DNA of 64,000 bases from Burkholderiaceae bacterium. Its GTDB lineage: Bacteria > Pseudomonadota > Gammaproteobacteria > Burkholderiales > Burkholderiaceae_C. Location: the NCBI GenBank assembly GCA_018780645.1, contig JADMJJ010000024.1, positions 62,001 to 126,000 of the forward strand, read 5' to 3'. Position numbers and translations under genes: made by a program. Under the pieces are notes generated by a model. That model did no database searches, was not told where the DNA came from, and saw only the letters and a list, made by a program, of their open reading frames with translations. Shown here piece after piece: positions 41,762 to 51,067 of the stretch (position 1 is its first letter; each line of letters opens with the position of its first letter).

Positions 41762-42382
41762 ATGAGCACGATCACCGCACCGCCCTCATCGCAGCTGCAC
41801 CGCCTGCGCGACTTCGTCACTGCCCTGGCCAGAGTGCTCGATGAGCGACCCGACGAAGCCCGCATCCTGGCCGAGGGTGGAAACCTGCTGGCCGCCCTGG
41901 TGGCCCAGGACGATTGGCTGCCCGAGGCCTATGCCCGGCCCGACGCCCAGCACTACCGCCAGTACCTGCTGCATGCCGATTCGGCCGAGCGCTTCTCGGT
42001 CGTCAGCTTCGTCTGGGGGCCGGGCCAGCGCACGCCCATCCATGACCACACCGTCTGGGGCCTGATCGGCGTGCTGCGCGGCGCGGAGATCGCCCAGGCC
42101 TACGCTCGCAGCGAGCAGGGCCAGTTCTTGCCACAGGGCCCGGCGCAGCGGCTGCAGGCCGGCCAGGTCGAGGCCGTGTCGCCGCGTATCGGTGACGTGC
42201 ATCAGGTCAGCAATGCCCTCGCCGACCAGACCTCCATCAGCATCCATGTCTATGGCGCCAATATCGGCGCCGTGCGGCGCTCGGTCTACGCACCGGATGG
42301 CACGGCCAAGCCCTTTGTCTCGGGCTACAGCAACAGCGAACTGCCCAATATCTGGGATCGCTCCAGGGAACTTGCCGCATGA
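41762..42382 (+). CDS. Cysteine dioxygenase-family thiol dioxygenase
   Basis: A 206-residue cupin of the cysteine dioxygenase family, which oxidises a thiol to a sulfinate with non-haem iron. The iron ligands H94 and H96 (TPIHDHTVWG) and H147 (GDVHQVSN) are present, along with the Ser-His-Tyr triad S160-H162-Y164 (SISIHVYG). Bacterial members act on cysteine or 3-mercaptopropionate, and these residues alone do not decide which. Its stop overlaps the start of the multi-domain rhodanese gene (ATGA), linking it to sulfur oxidation. Confidence 0.9.
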   Translation: MSTITAPPSSQLHRLRDFVTALARVLDERPDEARILAEGGNLLAALVAQDDWLPEAYARPDAQHYRQYLLHADSAERFSVVSFVWGPGQRTPIHDHTVWGLIGVLRGAEIAQAYARSEQGQFLPQGPAQRLQAGQVEAVSPRIGDVHQVSNALADQTSISIHVYGANIGAVRRSVYAPDGTAKPFVSGYSNSELPNIWDRSRELAA

Positions 42383-43998
42383 GTCTTGAGCTAGCGCCCC
42401 GCAGTCCCGAGTACGTGCGCCAGGCCTGGCGCGAGGCAGGCCTGGGCCGTGAGATCGCGCTGCTGGACCTGCGCGAGGAAGACCCCTATGCGCAATCGCA
42501 CCCGCTGTTCGCCGCCAATCTGCCGCTGGGCCTGATCGAGCTGCAGGCCTGGAGCCGCCTGCCGCGCCGCGACGTGGAGATCGTGCTCTATGGCGAAGGC
42601 GCTTTCGATGCGGCCTTGATACCGGCGGCCGCCGCAAGGCTGCGCGCGCTGGGCTATGTCGATATCGCCGCGCTCGAAGGCGGCCTGCCGGCCTGGAGCG
42701 CCGGCGGCGGCGAGCTGTTCCGCGACGTCAATGTGCCGAGCAAGGCGTTTGGCGAGTTGGTCGAGGCCGAGGTGCACACGCCCTCGCTGCCGGCACAGCA
42801 GGTGCAGGCCCTGCTCGATGCCAATGCCGATCTGGTGGTGCTGGACGCGCGCCGCTTCGACGAGTACCAGACCATGAGCATCCCCACCGGCATCAGCGTG
42901 CCCGGGGCCGAGCTGGTGCTGCGGGCGCGCGACCTGGCCCCCGATCCACGCACGCAGATCATCGTCAACTGCGCCGGCCGCACGCGCAGCCTGATCGGCG
43001 CGCAGTCGCTGATCAATGCCGGCCTGCCCAATCCGGTGGCGGCGCTGCGCAACGGCACCATAGGCTGGACCCTGGCCGGCCAGACCCTGGAGCATGGCCA
43101 GAACCGCCGCGCCGGCCCCACCAGCGACAGCGGCCGCGCCCAGGCACGGCGTGCGGCGCAAGACCTGGCCCGCCGCGCCGGCGCGCGCTTTCTGCCACTG
43201 GCACAGCGCGATGAACTGAAGACCGCCCAGCGCAGCCTGTTCTGGCTCGATGTGCGCACGCCGGAGGAGTACCGCGCCGGCCATCTGGCCGGTTTTTCCA
43301 GTGCGCCCGGCGGCCAGCTGGTGCAGGAGACCGATCACCATGTGGCCGTGCGCGGCGCCCGCCTGGTGCTGCTGGACGACGACGGCGCGCGCGCGGCGAT
43401 GACGGCCTCCTGGCTTACCCAGCTCGGCTGGGAGGTCTGGGTGCTCGAAGGCGCCGGGCCGGCCGACTGGAACAAGGCCGGGCCCGAGCAAGCCCCCCTG
43501 CCCGAGCTGCCCGAGGTCGCGCGCGTGCAGCCCGAGCTGCTGGCCGACTGGCTGGCGCAGGATGGCGCCAAGACGCTGGTGCTCGACCTCGCCCCCAGCG
43601 CAGAGCATGTCCGGCAGCACATCCCGGGCAGCTGGTGGGCCCTGAGCTCGGCGCTGGAGTCGGCGCTGACGCAGGTGCCGGACCATGCACGGATCGTGCT
43701 CAGTTGCCGGGATGGTTTGCGCTCGCGCTTTGCTGCCGCCCATCTGGCCGCGCGAATCCAGACTCCAGTGTTCTGGCTGCAGGGCGGCCTGCAGGCCTGG
43801 ACGGCCCAGCGGCGGCCGGTCGAAGCCGGCGACGCGCAACTCGCCTCGCCGCGCAGCGACCGCTACCGCCGCCCCTACGAGGGCACCAGCAATCCGCGCG
43901 AGGCCATGCAGGCCTATCTGGACTGGGAGTTCGGTCTGGTGGCCCAGCTGACGCGCGATGGCACACATGGCTTCTCGGTGCTGCCACCGCTAGGCTGA
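42379..43998 (+). CDS. Four-domain rhodanese-like sulfurtransferase
   Basis: A 539-residue protein of four tandem rhodanese modules (about 10-115, 130-235, 265-365, 380-480). The active cysteine is present in module 2 (C198, NCAGRTRS) and module 4 (C443, SCRDGLRS). The equivalent loops in module 1 (LYGEGAFD) and module 3 (LLDDDGARA) lack it, so an inactive/active pattern is repeated twice. A short C-terminal extension ends YLDWEFGLVAQL. It transfers sulfane sulfur, and coupling to the thiol dioxygenase suggests handling of thiol-derived sulfur. It is cytoplasmic. Confidence 0.92.
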   Translation: MSLELAPRSPEYVRQAWREAGLGREIALLDLREEDPYAQSHPLFAANLPLGLIELQAWSRLPRRDVEIVLYGEGAFDAALIPAAAARLRALGYVDIAALEGGLPAWSAGGGELFRDVNVPSKAFGELVEAEVHTPSLPAQQVQALLDANADLVVLDARRFDEYQTMSIPTGISVPGAELVLRARDLAPDPRTQIIVNCAGRTRSLIGAQSLINAGLPNPVAALRNGTIGWTLAGQTLEHGQNRRAGPTSDSGRAQARRAAQDLARRAGARFLPLAQRDELKTAQRSLFWLDVRTPEEYRAGHLAGFSSAPGGQLVQETDHHVAVRGARLVLLDDDGARAAMTASWLTQLGWEVWVLEGAGPADWNKAGPEQAPLPELPEVARVQPELLADWLAQDGAKTLVLDLAPSAEHVRQHIPGSWWALSSALESALTQVPDHARIVLSCRDGLRSRFAAAHLAARIQTPVFWLQGGLQAWTAQRRPVEAGDAQLASPRSDRYRRPYEGTSNPREAMQAYLDWEFGLVAQLTRDGTHGFSVLPPLG

Positions 43999-44021
43999 GT
44001 ACCGCCAAGCCTCACCGCGAC

Positions 44022-45173
44022 ATGCTGCACCCCGACACCCTGCTGCTGGTCCAGGTCAGCTTCACGCTGCTGACCACGCTGCTGTTGACGGTGGCCGCGC
44101 TGCTGGCCGGCAAGCAGCCCGAGCAGCGCGCCTGGGCCCTGGGCAATGTGCTGACCAGTCTGGGCCTGTGCCTTGGCGCGATGGACGGCGCTCCGGACAT
44201 CGTCCACGCCGTGCTCAGCTACGGCCTGATCGGCCTCGGTCTGGGCCTGGTGCTGCAAGGTTTGCTGCGCTATGGCGGCCAGGCCCTGGCCACGCGTTGG
44301 CTGATCGCCATCAGCGCCCTGGCGATGCTGTTGCCGGCCCTGTTCCTGTATCCATGGCCCAGCCTGAGTGGCCGCCTGATCGTCACCGGCGGCTACTTCG
44401 GCCTGCTGAATCTGGCCTGCGCCACGGTGCTGGTGCGCGGCGTGCGCGACAACACGCGGTCAGTGATGTGGGTCAGCGCCAGCGGTTTTGCGCTGCTGGG
44501 CGTGGTGTTGCTGTGGCGCGCCGGCTATCTGAGCTGGCGCGTCGCCGCGCCCCACATCGCGCACGACGCCGAGCTGGCCGCCGGCATGACCTTGTTCGCC
44601 ATTCCGCTGGCCCAGGTCACGATCGCCTTCGGCCTGATCATGCTGGTGGCGAGGCGCGATGCCGAGGCGCTGCGTCGTCTGTCGCTGACCGACCAGCTGA
44701 CCGGCATCTGCAACCGTGCCGGCCTGGAACGCCGCGGCGCCCGCCTGCTGCGGCGGGCGCTGCAGGCCGGCCGACCGGTGGCCCTGCTGATGCTCGATGC
44801 CGACCACTTCAAGCGCATCAATGACAGCCATGGCCACCCGACCGGCGATGCCGTGCTGCGCCAGTTGGCCGACGAGCTGGCCGACACCCTGCGCCCCAGC
44901 GATCTGCTGGCCCGCTATGGCGGCGAGGAGTTCGTGGTGCTGCTCGACGACTCCGGCCTGGCCGGCGCCACCCTGGTGGCCGAGCGCCTGCGCCTGCAGG
45001 TGGCGGCCAGCCCGGCCCGCCATCAGGCGCTGCGCATTGCCTACACCGTCAGCATCGGTGTGGCCAGCAGCGAGCAGCATGGGCACGACCTGGCCCTGCT
45101 GTCGTCCAAGGCCGACCAGGCCCTCTACCGGGCCAAGCAGCAGGGCCGCGACCGGGTCGTCGAGGCGCTTTGA
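44022..45173 (+). CDS. Membrane-bound diguanylate cyclase (GGDEF)
   Basis: A 383-residue protein with about six membrane spans in residues 1-210 and a C-terminal GGDEF domain (about 220-383). The active site is GGEEF (300-304). RPSD (291-294), five residues before it, is the RxxD inhibitory site for product feedback. SLTDQLTGICNRAGLE opens the domain. It makes cyclic di-GMP from GTP. The sensor part resembles no named domain to me. It starts 23 nt after the rhodanese stop. Confidence 0.92.
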   Translation: MLHPDTLLLVQVSFTLLTTLLLTVAALLAGKQPEQRAWALGNVLTSLGLCLGAMDGAPDIVHAVLSYGLIGLGLGLVLQGLLRYGGQALATRWLIAISALAMLLPALFLYPWPSLSGRLIVTGGYFGLLNLACATVLVRGVRDNTRSVMWVSASGFALLGVVLLWRAGYLSWRVAAPHIAHDAELAAGMTLFAIPLAQVTIAFGLIMLVARRDAEALRRLSLTDQLTGICNRAGLERRGARLLRRALQAGRPVALLMLDADHFKRINDSHGHPTGDAVLRQLADELADTLRPSDLLARYGGEEFVVLLDDSGLAGATLVAERLRLQVAASPARHQALRIAYTVSIGVASSEQHGHDLALLSSKADQALYRAKQQGRDRVVEAL

Positions 45174-45182
45174 GGGAACCGC

Positions 45183-46070
45183 CTATCTCTGCGGCGGCAA
45201 GCGGGCACCGTAATACGCGTTGATGCGCGCGCCGTAAGTGGACCGCGCCTCGGGCGTCAACCAGAGGTCGAAGATGCTCTTCAGCGCGGCCACGCCGGCC
45301 GGCGTACCAAAGAGTCTCTCCACCCGGGCGGCCGTTTGCCGGCCCCACTCGGTGCGCGGGCAGGCCACCCCCGACTGCAGCAACTCGCTGCTGCCCTGGA
45401 TGGGCATGCTGACCAGCTCGTTCAGCGCCGCAGACTGCGGGCGCTGGAACTGCAGGGTGAAGTCGAAGTCGATCGAGTAGTCCGCCCGGCCCAGGGCCAC
45501 CATATGCAGCAAGCGGCCGCCAAAGTCGGCGGGGGCATACAGATCAATCGACTTGGCCGGCCGGCGCGCAAGCTGCGCGTCCAGCGTCTTGCCATAGCTA
45601 CGGCCCTCGATCAGCGCGCCGCGCAAGCGGCCTTCGCTCAGCAGGCGGTCCAGATCCACCTCGCCGCCGGCCCCTCGCGGCAGTTGCGCCAGCTTGGCGC
45701 GCCGCACGATCAGCTGTGCCGGTGGCACCAGATGGGTGTTGGCGAAATAGGCCAGCTGCTCGCGCTCGGGCGTGCGCAGCGCGACCAGATGGCAGGCCGG
45801 CTCCCCCGCCTCTATCATGCGCCAGCTGCGCTTGACATTGGCCACCACTACCTCATGACGCGCCTCGGGCCAATGGCGTATCAGATAGTCCGCCATCGGC
45901 TCGACCATGCCCTTGCGCGACTGCCCCGGCGTCTGCCCGTCGAACAGGGCGAACTCGGGCATCAGCCAGGTGATGCGCTCGGCGGCGCCGGCAGGAGCGG
46001 CGAGCACGGCCGCGGCGAAGACCAGCCATCGGCCCTTCTTTGCAAGCCCATTCATTGCACTCTGGAACAT
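45183..46070 (-). CDS. Periplasmic solute-binding-like protein (TIGR02285-like)
   Basis: A protein of about 295 residues with a signal peptide (FAAAVLAAPAGAAE). The mature part starts ERITWLMPEFALFDGQTPGQ and has features of a type 2 periplasmic binding fold, including LRTPEREQLAYFANTHLVPP, GALIEGRSYGKTLD and ALGRADYSIDFDF. It resembles the uncharacterised TIGR02285 group as remembered. No transporter gene is adjacent. Its 3' end is 9 nt from the convergent diguanylate cyclase gene. Start codons at 46070 and 46055 are both possible. Confidence 0.65.
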   Translation of the reverse strand: MFQSAMNGLAKKGRWLVFAAAVLAAPAGAAERITWLMPEFALFDGQTPGQSRKGMVEPMADYLIRHWPEARHEVVVANVKRSWRMIEAGEPACHLVALRTPEREQLAYFANTHLVPPAQLIVRRAKLAQLPRGAGGEVDLDRLLSEGRLRGALIEGRSYGKTLDAQLARRPAKSIDLYAPADFGGRLLHMVALGRADYSIDFDFTLQFQRPQSAALNELVSMPIQGSSELLQSGVACPRTEWGRQTAARVERLFGTPAGVAALKSIFDLWLTPEARSTYGARINAYYGARLPPQR

Positions 46071-46153
46071 CGGACGGCGCCCTGCGTTTGAGCAAGCATA
46101 GCCCATGGCATCATGACCCTCTCTTCCGATTCAGCCGGGCCGCGGCTTCTGCC

Positions 46154-46777
46154 ATGTCAACTTGGATCTTCTACTCCGCACGGGGCACCTGTGCTCTGGC
46201 CACCCATATCGCCCTGCACGAGGCCGGCGCCGCCTTCGAGCTGCGCCTGCTGGACTTTGCGGCCCAGGGCCAACAGACACCCGAGTTCCTGAGCGTCAAT
46301 CCCAAGGGCCGGGTGCCCGCCCTGGTCACCGACCGCGGCATCCTGACCGAGACACCAGCGCTGCTGGCCTTTGTCGCCCAGCAGTTTCCGCAGGCCGCGC
46401 TGGCCCCGCTCGATGATCCGTTCGCCTTTGCCCGGCTGCAGGAGTTCAACAGCTATCTGTGCAGCACGGTCCACGTCTCGCATGCGCACAAGCACCGCGG
46501 CGCTCGCTGGGCCGACGAAACCGAGGCCCACGAGGCGATGCGCCGCAAGGTCAGCGCCAATATGACGGCGCACATGACCCTGATCGAAGCACAGCTGAGT
46601 GGCGACCACGTGCTGGGCGCCCACTACAGCGTGGCCGACACCTATCTGTACGTCGTCACCGGTTGGCTGGCCGGCGACGGCGTGGACATCGCCCAATTCC
46701 CACGCTTGCAGGCGCACCGCGCCAGGGTGGCCCAGCGCCCGGCTGTGCAGCGCGCCGAGCGCGAGTTGCAGGGCTGA
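46154..46777 (+). CDS. Glutathione transferase (beta-like)
   Basis: A 207-residue cytoplasmic protein. The N-terminal thioredoxin-fold domain has FYSARGTCALATHIALHEAG (a serine/cysteine start region as in bacterial beta-class enzymes), VNPKGRVPALVTDRG and LTETPALLAF. The helical domain has LGAHYSVADTYLYVVTGWL. A general role in conjugation or detoxification is known for the family; the substrate is unknown. Confidence 0.9.
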   Translation: MSTWIFYSARGTCALATHIALHEAGAAFELRLLDFAAQGQQTPEFLSVNPKGRVPALVTDRGILTETPALLAFVAQQFPQAALAPLDDPFAFARLQEFNSYLCSTVHVSHAHKHRGARWADETEAHEAMRRKVSANMTAHMTLIEAQLSGDHVLGAHYSVADTYLYVVTGWLAGDGVDIAQFPRLQAHRARVAQRPAVQRAERELQG

Positions 46778-46826
46778 CAAGGCCGCGGGTCTTTGCTACC
46801 CTGGCCGACTCGAAGGAGAGCGGACC

Positions 46827-47639
46827 ATGGGCGACAACTCGGCTTCTGCAGGCAATCCACTCGATACCCTGATCAAGTACCTCGGGCCCCTGCTGGGCAT
46901 GGCGACGGCGGCGCTGTCGCTGTACATCGCCTTCAGCACCCGCGAAACCAATGAGCGCCTGGCCACGACCAAGGCCGAGGTCGAGAAGCTCAATCTCGCC
47001 AGCACGCAGTACGACCTGGCCGCCCGGGTGATACACGAGTTCGGCGCCCAGAATGCGCGCGAGTTCTCGGCCACCTACGCGCAGAAGCAGCCACCGGTCG
47101 AGGTGCCTGACGCCGAGCTGCGCCGCCAGCTGGTCGACGGCGTCGGGCGCTGGAAGGACGGCAACAACCTGATGACGGGCTCGGCCATCAATGGCCTGTA
47201 CCTGCGCCAGATCGCCTATCTGAAGCTCAGCAGCATGGGCAAGACTGCCGTCACCGATCTGCGCCTGGTGGTACGGCAGAAAGACTTCGACGAGAAGCTG
47301 GGCACACAGGTCAAACGCTACGGCCTGCTCAACACCGCCGGCTGGGCCGAGACCACCCTGCCCTTGTCCGCCTTGATGGAAGCCAGCGCCGAGGCCCGCA
47401 GCATGCGCACCCAGGTGCTGATTCCGCTGGCCCAGGTCTCGGGCGGCGAGTATTTCTTCGGCCGCGTGCTGGTGCCCGTCAAGCTGCTGTGGAAGGACAA
47501 GCGCCTGGGGCGCGATGACTCACTCGATCTCAATGTCGCCAACGAGAGCACGCTGGACAACCAGCTGCACAGCGCCATCCTGGGGCGCTCGACCTCGGGC
47601 TCCACCTCGGTGGCGGCCGGGGCCAGCGCACCACGCTGA
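46827..47639 (+). CDS. Membrane-anchored protein of unknown function
   Basis: A 270-residue protein with a strong GAAGGAGAG ribosome site. A single hydrophobic span (YLGPLLGMATAALSLYIAF, about 18-36) is followed by a short coil (TRETNERLATTKAEVEKLNL) and a domain with alternating charged and hydrophobic residues, including FEFGAQNAREFS-like and VTDLRLVVRQKDF. The C-terminus is Ser/Thr/Ala-rich. It is likely anchored by its N-terminus. I recognise no family, and the neighbours give no clear hint. Confidence 0.7.
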   Translation: MGDNSASAGNPLDTLIKYLGPLLGMATAALSLYIAFSTRETNERLATTKAEVEKLNLASTQYDLAARVIHEFGAQNAREFSATYAQKQPPVEVPDAELRRQLVDGVGRWKDGNNLMTGSAINGLYLRQIAYLKLSSMGKTAVTDLRLVVRQKDFDEKLGTQVKRYGLLNTAGWAETTLPLSALMEASAEARSMRTQVLIPLAQVSGGEYFFGRVLVPVKLLWKDKRLGRDDSLDLNVANESTLDNQLHSAILGRSTSGSTSVAAGASAPR

Positions 47640-47657
47640 CACCGCAACGGTCACGCC

Positions 47658-48665
47658 TCAGCCCAGCGCGGTCGCGAGGCCCGCCGGCGATTTGTCGCTG
47701 ACGAGGCAGCCCATGCCGACCAGCGAGGCCTCGACGGCCTGGTCAATCGACGTGTGCGGTTCACGGCCCAGCACCGCGAGCAGGCGCGCGTTGTCCATGC
47801 GCAGCTCGGTGCGCCACAGATAGCGCATCTCCATCATCTCGCGCAGCGTCGCCACAAAGGGCGAGACCAGGGTCACCAGCCACCAGGGGAAGGCGCGGAC
47901 CTTGGGCGTCTGGCCGGTGCGCCGGGCCACCACGGCGCGGATCGCCTCGCCCATCTGCCGGCCGTCGGCATCCCAATGGCCGGCCATGTGGAAGCGGGCG
48001 AAGGGCTCCAGCCGTTCGCGCCGCGCCAGCAGCTCGACCATCGTGCGGGCCACGTCCGGCAGATAGGCCCATTGATGGCCTATGCCCGGCCGGCCGGGGG
48101 CGCTGACGGTCTTCACCGGCTGGCCCGGCTTGACCAGGCCCTGCGAGAACCAGTTGTTGCCGGCCCGGGGCCCGAAGAAATCGCCAGCGCGCACGATGAT
48201 CACGCGGGCGCCCCGGCGGCTGGCGGCCTTCAGCCGCTGCTCAAGCTCGACGCGGATCGCGCCCTTGCGCGTCAGCGGGCGCTGCGGCGCGTCTTCGCCG
48301 ACCACGGGAAATGCGTCCGGCCCGTAGTTGTAGACGGTGCCCGGCAGCACGATGGTGGCGCCTTCGGCGATGGCTGCCGCCACCGTGTTGTCCAGCATCG
48401 GCAGCACCAGCTCGGCCCAGCGGCGGTAGCCGGGCGGGTTGACCGCATGGACGATCACCGAGCAGCCGCGGACGGCATCCATCACGTCCTGCCGGTTCAG
48501 CGCGTCGCCGCGCAGCCAGCGGATGCCGTCCCTGCGCTCACTGGCCTGGGCCAGGCCTCGCTGCAGCGCGCTGACCTCCCAGCCCGCGTCACGCAGCTGC
48601 CGCGCCACTTCGCCGCCGATGCCACCACTGGCGCCGAGCACCAGAACCCTGTTGTTGCCAGCCAT
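47658..48665 (-). CDS. NAD(P)-binding epimerase/dehydratase-like oxidoreductase
   Basis: A 335-residue extended short-chain dehydrogenase-like protein. The dinucleotide motif VLVLGASGGIGGEVARQL opens the Rossmann fold, and LRGDALNRQDVMDAV and VIVHAVNPPGYRRW follow the NAD-dependent epimerase pattern. The usual YxxxK is not clear: TVYNYGPDAFP is near the expected place, so catalysis is uncertain. It is divergent from a LysR gene (94-nt gap) that probably controls it. Confidence 0.85.
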   Translation of the reverse strand: MAGNNRVLVLGASGGIGGEVARQLRDAGWEVSALQRGLAQASERRDGIRWLRGDALNRQDVMDAVRGCSVIVHAVNPPGYRRWAELVLPMLDNTVAAAIAEGATIVLPGTVYNYGPDAFPVVGEDAPQRPLTRKGAIRVELEQRLKAASRRGARVIIVRAGDFFGPRAGNNWFSQGLVKPGQPVKTVSAPGRPGIGHQWAYLPDVARTMVELLARRERLEPFARFHMAGHWDADGRQMGEAIRAVVARRTGQTPKVRAFPWWLVTLVSPFVATLREMMEMRYLWRTELRMDNARLLAVLGREPHTSIDQAVEASLVGMGCLVSDKSPAGLATALG

Positions 48666-48759
48666 TGTTCACTCCTGTGTGTTGTCGATGGCTGGATTCT
48701 GGGCATCCTCACCTTGGATTGGAATTATCGAACATAGACTATCAGCTATACATTTATGC

Positions 48760-49656
48760 ATGGCATCGACGATTGGCTGGGAGTTGTACCGAACGTTTCT
48801 GGGCGTGCTCAAGGAGGGTTCGCTTTCGGGCGCGGCGCGGGCCCTGGGCATCACCCAGCCGACGGCGGGCCGCCATGTGGCAGCGCTGGAGCAGGCGCTG
48901 GGCGTGGCGCTGTTCACCCGCTCCCAGATGGGGCTGATGCCGACCGAGGCCGCGCTGGCCCTGCGCGGCCATGCCGAGGCAATGGAGAGCACGGCCGCTT
49001 CGCTGGAACGGGTGGCCTCCAGCCAGGGCGACGGCGTGCGCGGTGCCGTGCGCATCTCGGCCAGCGAGGTGATAGGCGTCGAGGTGCTGCCGCCGATACT
49101 CGCGCGGCTGCGCCGGCAGCATCCACAACTGCAGATCGAGCTGGTGCTGAGCAACCGCGTGCAGGACCTGCTGAAGCGGGAGGCCGACATCGCCGTGCGC
49201 ATGGTGGCGCCCAAGCAGGATCAGTTGCTGGCGCGTCGCATCGGTCAGATCGAGCTGGGCCTGCACGCCCACCGCGACTACCTGGCGCAACAGGGCATGC
49301 CACAGACGCTGGCCGAGCTGGCCGGCCATGCGGTCATCGGCTACGACCAGACCAATGCCTTCATCCGCAGCTTCGCCAAGACCCTGCAGGGCTTCACGCG
49401 CGACAGCTTCGCGCTGCGGGCCGACAGCGATCTGGCCCAGCTGGCCCTGCTGCGCGCCGGCGCCGGCCTGGGCATCTGCCAGGTGGCGCTGGCCCGCCGC
49501 GACCCTGCCCTGCAACGAGTGCTGCCCGGGCTGTTCTCGCTGCAGTTGGAGACCTGGGTGACGATGCACGAAGACCTGCGCAACAGCCCGCGCTGCCGTG
49601 TCACATTCGATGCGCTGGTCGAGGGGTTGCAGCAGCATATTGCCGCCACGGCCTGA
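48760..49656 (+). CDS. LysR-family transcriptional regulator
   Basis: A 298-residue LysR regulator: HTH WELYRTFLGVLKEGSLSGAA with GITQPTAGRHVAALEQALGV, then a substrate-binding domain with GAVRISASEVIGVEVLPPIL and READIAVRMVAPKQDQLLAR. The start MASTIGWEL at 48760 gives the normal HTH spacing. It is divergent from the oxidoreductase gene. The intergenic region has a short ATAG-N8-CTAT repeat, which is weak evidence of an operator. Confidence 0.92.
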   Translation: MASTIGWELYRTFLGVLKEGSLSGAARALGITQPTAGRHVAALEQALGVALFTRSQMGLMPTEAALALRGHAEAMESTAASLERVASSQGDGVRGAVRISASEVIGVEVLPPILARLRRQHPQLQIELVLSNRVQDLLKREADIAVRMVAPKQDQLLARRIGQIELGLHAHRDYLAQQGMPQTLAELAGHAVIGYDQTNAFIRSFAKTLQGFTRDSFALRADSDLAQLALLRAGAGLGICQVALARRDPALQRVLPGLFSLQLETWVTMHEDLRNSPRCRVTFDALVEGLQQHIAATA

Positions 49657-49660
49657 GGCC

Positions 49661-51007
49661 TCAACGACGACTTCGCATCAACGGCCACAGCAGCAAGCCC
49701 CCCAGCGCCAGCACCGCCACGCCGACCAGCGCACCGGTCTTCACATAGACTAGGCTGGACCACAGCACATAGGCGCTGCAGGCGGCGAAGGCCAGGGGCA
49801 GCCAGGGATAGAACGGCACACGGTAAGGACGCGACCGATCGGGCTCGCGGCGGCGCAGCACGATCAGGGCCAGGCCGCTGAGCATCAGGAAGAACCAATA
49901 GACCGGCGACAGATAGTCCACCATGGTCGAGAAGCCGTCGCGTGTCAGCGTGCCAAACGCCACCAGGGCCAGGGCCACGGCGCTGGTGGCCAGCACGGCG
50001 GCGGTGGGCGTGCCGCGCCGGGCATTCCAGCGGCCCAGGCGCAGCTCGGCGGCCAGGTCGCGGGCGGCGGCATAGGTGGTGCGCGGGCCGGCGATCAGGA
50101 TCGCGTTCATCACCGACAGCGCGGTCAAGGTGACGATGGCCACCATCAGCAGCTCGCCAGGCCGGCCGAAACAGCGTCGCATCAGCTCGGCGGCCGGCGC
50201 CTCGCTGCGCGCCAGCCCGTCCAGGCCCAGCACGCGCAAGTAGGCCCAGTTGGCCAACAGATAGAAGACCATCACCAGGGCCAGGCCCCACCACAGCGCC
50301 CGCACGATGCCGCGCCGGTCGTCGCGCATCTCGGCCGACAGCGTGGCCGCATCGCTCCAGCCGCCATAGGCCAGGAACACGAACACCATCGCCGTGCCCC
50401 AGTCCTGGCGCACCGGCTCCATCAGCTGCAGCGGAGTCACGGGCGGTGCGCCAGCCAGCACGACCGAAGCCCCACCGGCGCCCAGCAGCAGCAGGCCGCC
50501 CAGCACCGCCCCCATCAGCCCCAGCTGCGTGCCCAGGCCGATCTGCACGCCCAAGAGATTGAGCACAGTCAGCAGCACGATCAGTCCGGCCGCCAGCACC
50601 GCGCTGGCATGCGGCCCCAGCCAGGGGCTCAGATCCGCCACCTGGGCCAGGTAGTCGCCGAAGACAAAGGCCAAGAGGGCCATCGATCCGGTGTGGATGA
50701 CGGCAAAGCGCGACCAGGCGAACAGGAACCCGAGGCGCTGGCCAAAGGCGCGGCGCAGGAAGTGATAGTCGCCGCCGGCATCGGGGAATGCCGCCGCCAT
50801 CTCGGCAAAGCACAGCGCACCGACAAAGGACAGCAGGCCGCCGAAGGCCCAGGCCAGGTACAGGGCCCCGTCGCTGGACAGCGCGCCGGCCACCATGGGC
50901 GAGGTCTTGAAGATGCCCGCACCGACCACCATGCCCACGCACAGCGCCACGGCGTGTTTCACGTCGAGGCGGCGCTCGGGAAGGGACAGGTCTTGCTTGG
51001 GTGTCAT
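49661..51007 (-). CDS. APC-family amino-acid permease
   Basis: A 448-residue inner-membrane transporter with about 12 spans. The first-span motif ALCVGMVVGAGIFKTSP is characteristic of the APC superfamily. Other patterns are GGLLSFVGALCFAEMAAAFP, GGDYHFLRRAFGQ, and VMNAILIAGPRTTYAAARDL. The substrate is probably an amino acid or amine and cannot be named. Its stop lies 4 nt from the convergent LysR stop. Confidence 0.92.
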   Translation of the reverse strand: MTPKQDLSLPERRLDVKHAVALCVGMVVGAGIFKTSPMVAGALSSDGALYLAWAFGGLLSFVGALCFAEMAAAFPDAGGDYHFLRRAFGQRLGFLFAWSRFAVIHTGSMALLAFVFGDYLAQVADLSPWLGPHASAVLAAGLIVLLTVLNLLGVQIGLGTQLGLMGAVLGGLLLLGAGGASVVLAGAPPVTPLQLMEPVRQDWGTAMVFVFLAYGGWSDAATLSAEMRDDRRGIVRALWWGLALVMVFYLLANWAYLRVLGLDGLARSEAPAAELMRRCFGRPGELLMVAIVTLTALSVMNAILIAGPRTTYAAARDLAAELRLGRWNARRGTPTAAVLATSAVALALVAFGTLTRDGFSTMVDYLSPVYWFFLMLSGLALIVLRRREPDRSRPYRVPFYPWLPLAFAACSAYVLWSSLVYVKTGALVGVAVLALGGLLLWPLMRSRR

Positions 51008-51067
51008 GGGGGGCCCTCGTGACCGTGCACCGGTGCTAGCCGCGAATCCGCCGCACGGAGGGCGCCG

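Noticed and set aside
48734..48749. ATAG-N8-CTAT repeat in the oxidoreductase/LysR gap
   Set aside because: Arms are only 4 nt and spacing does not fit the T-N11-A rule, so it is noted only as weak support for an operator.
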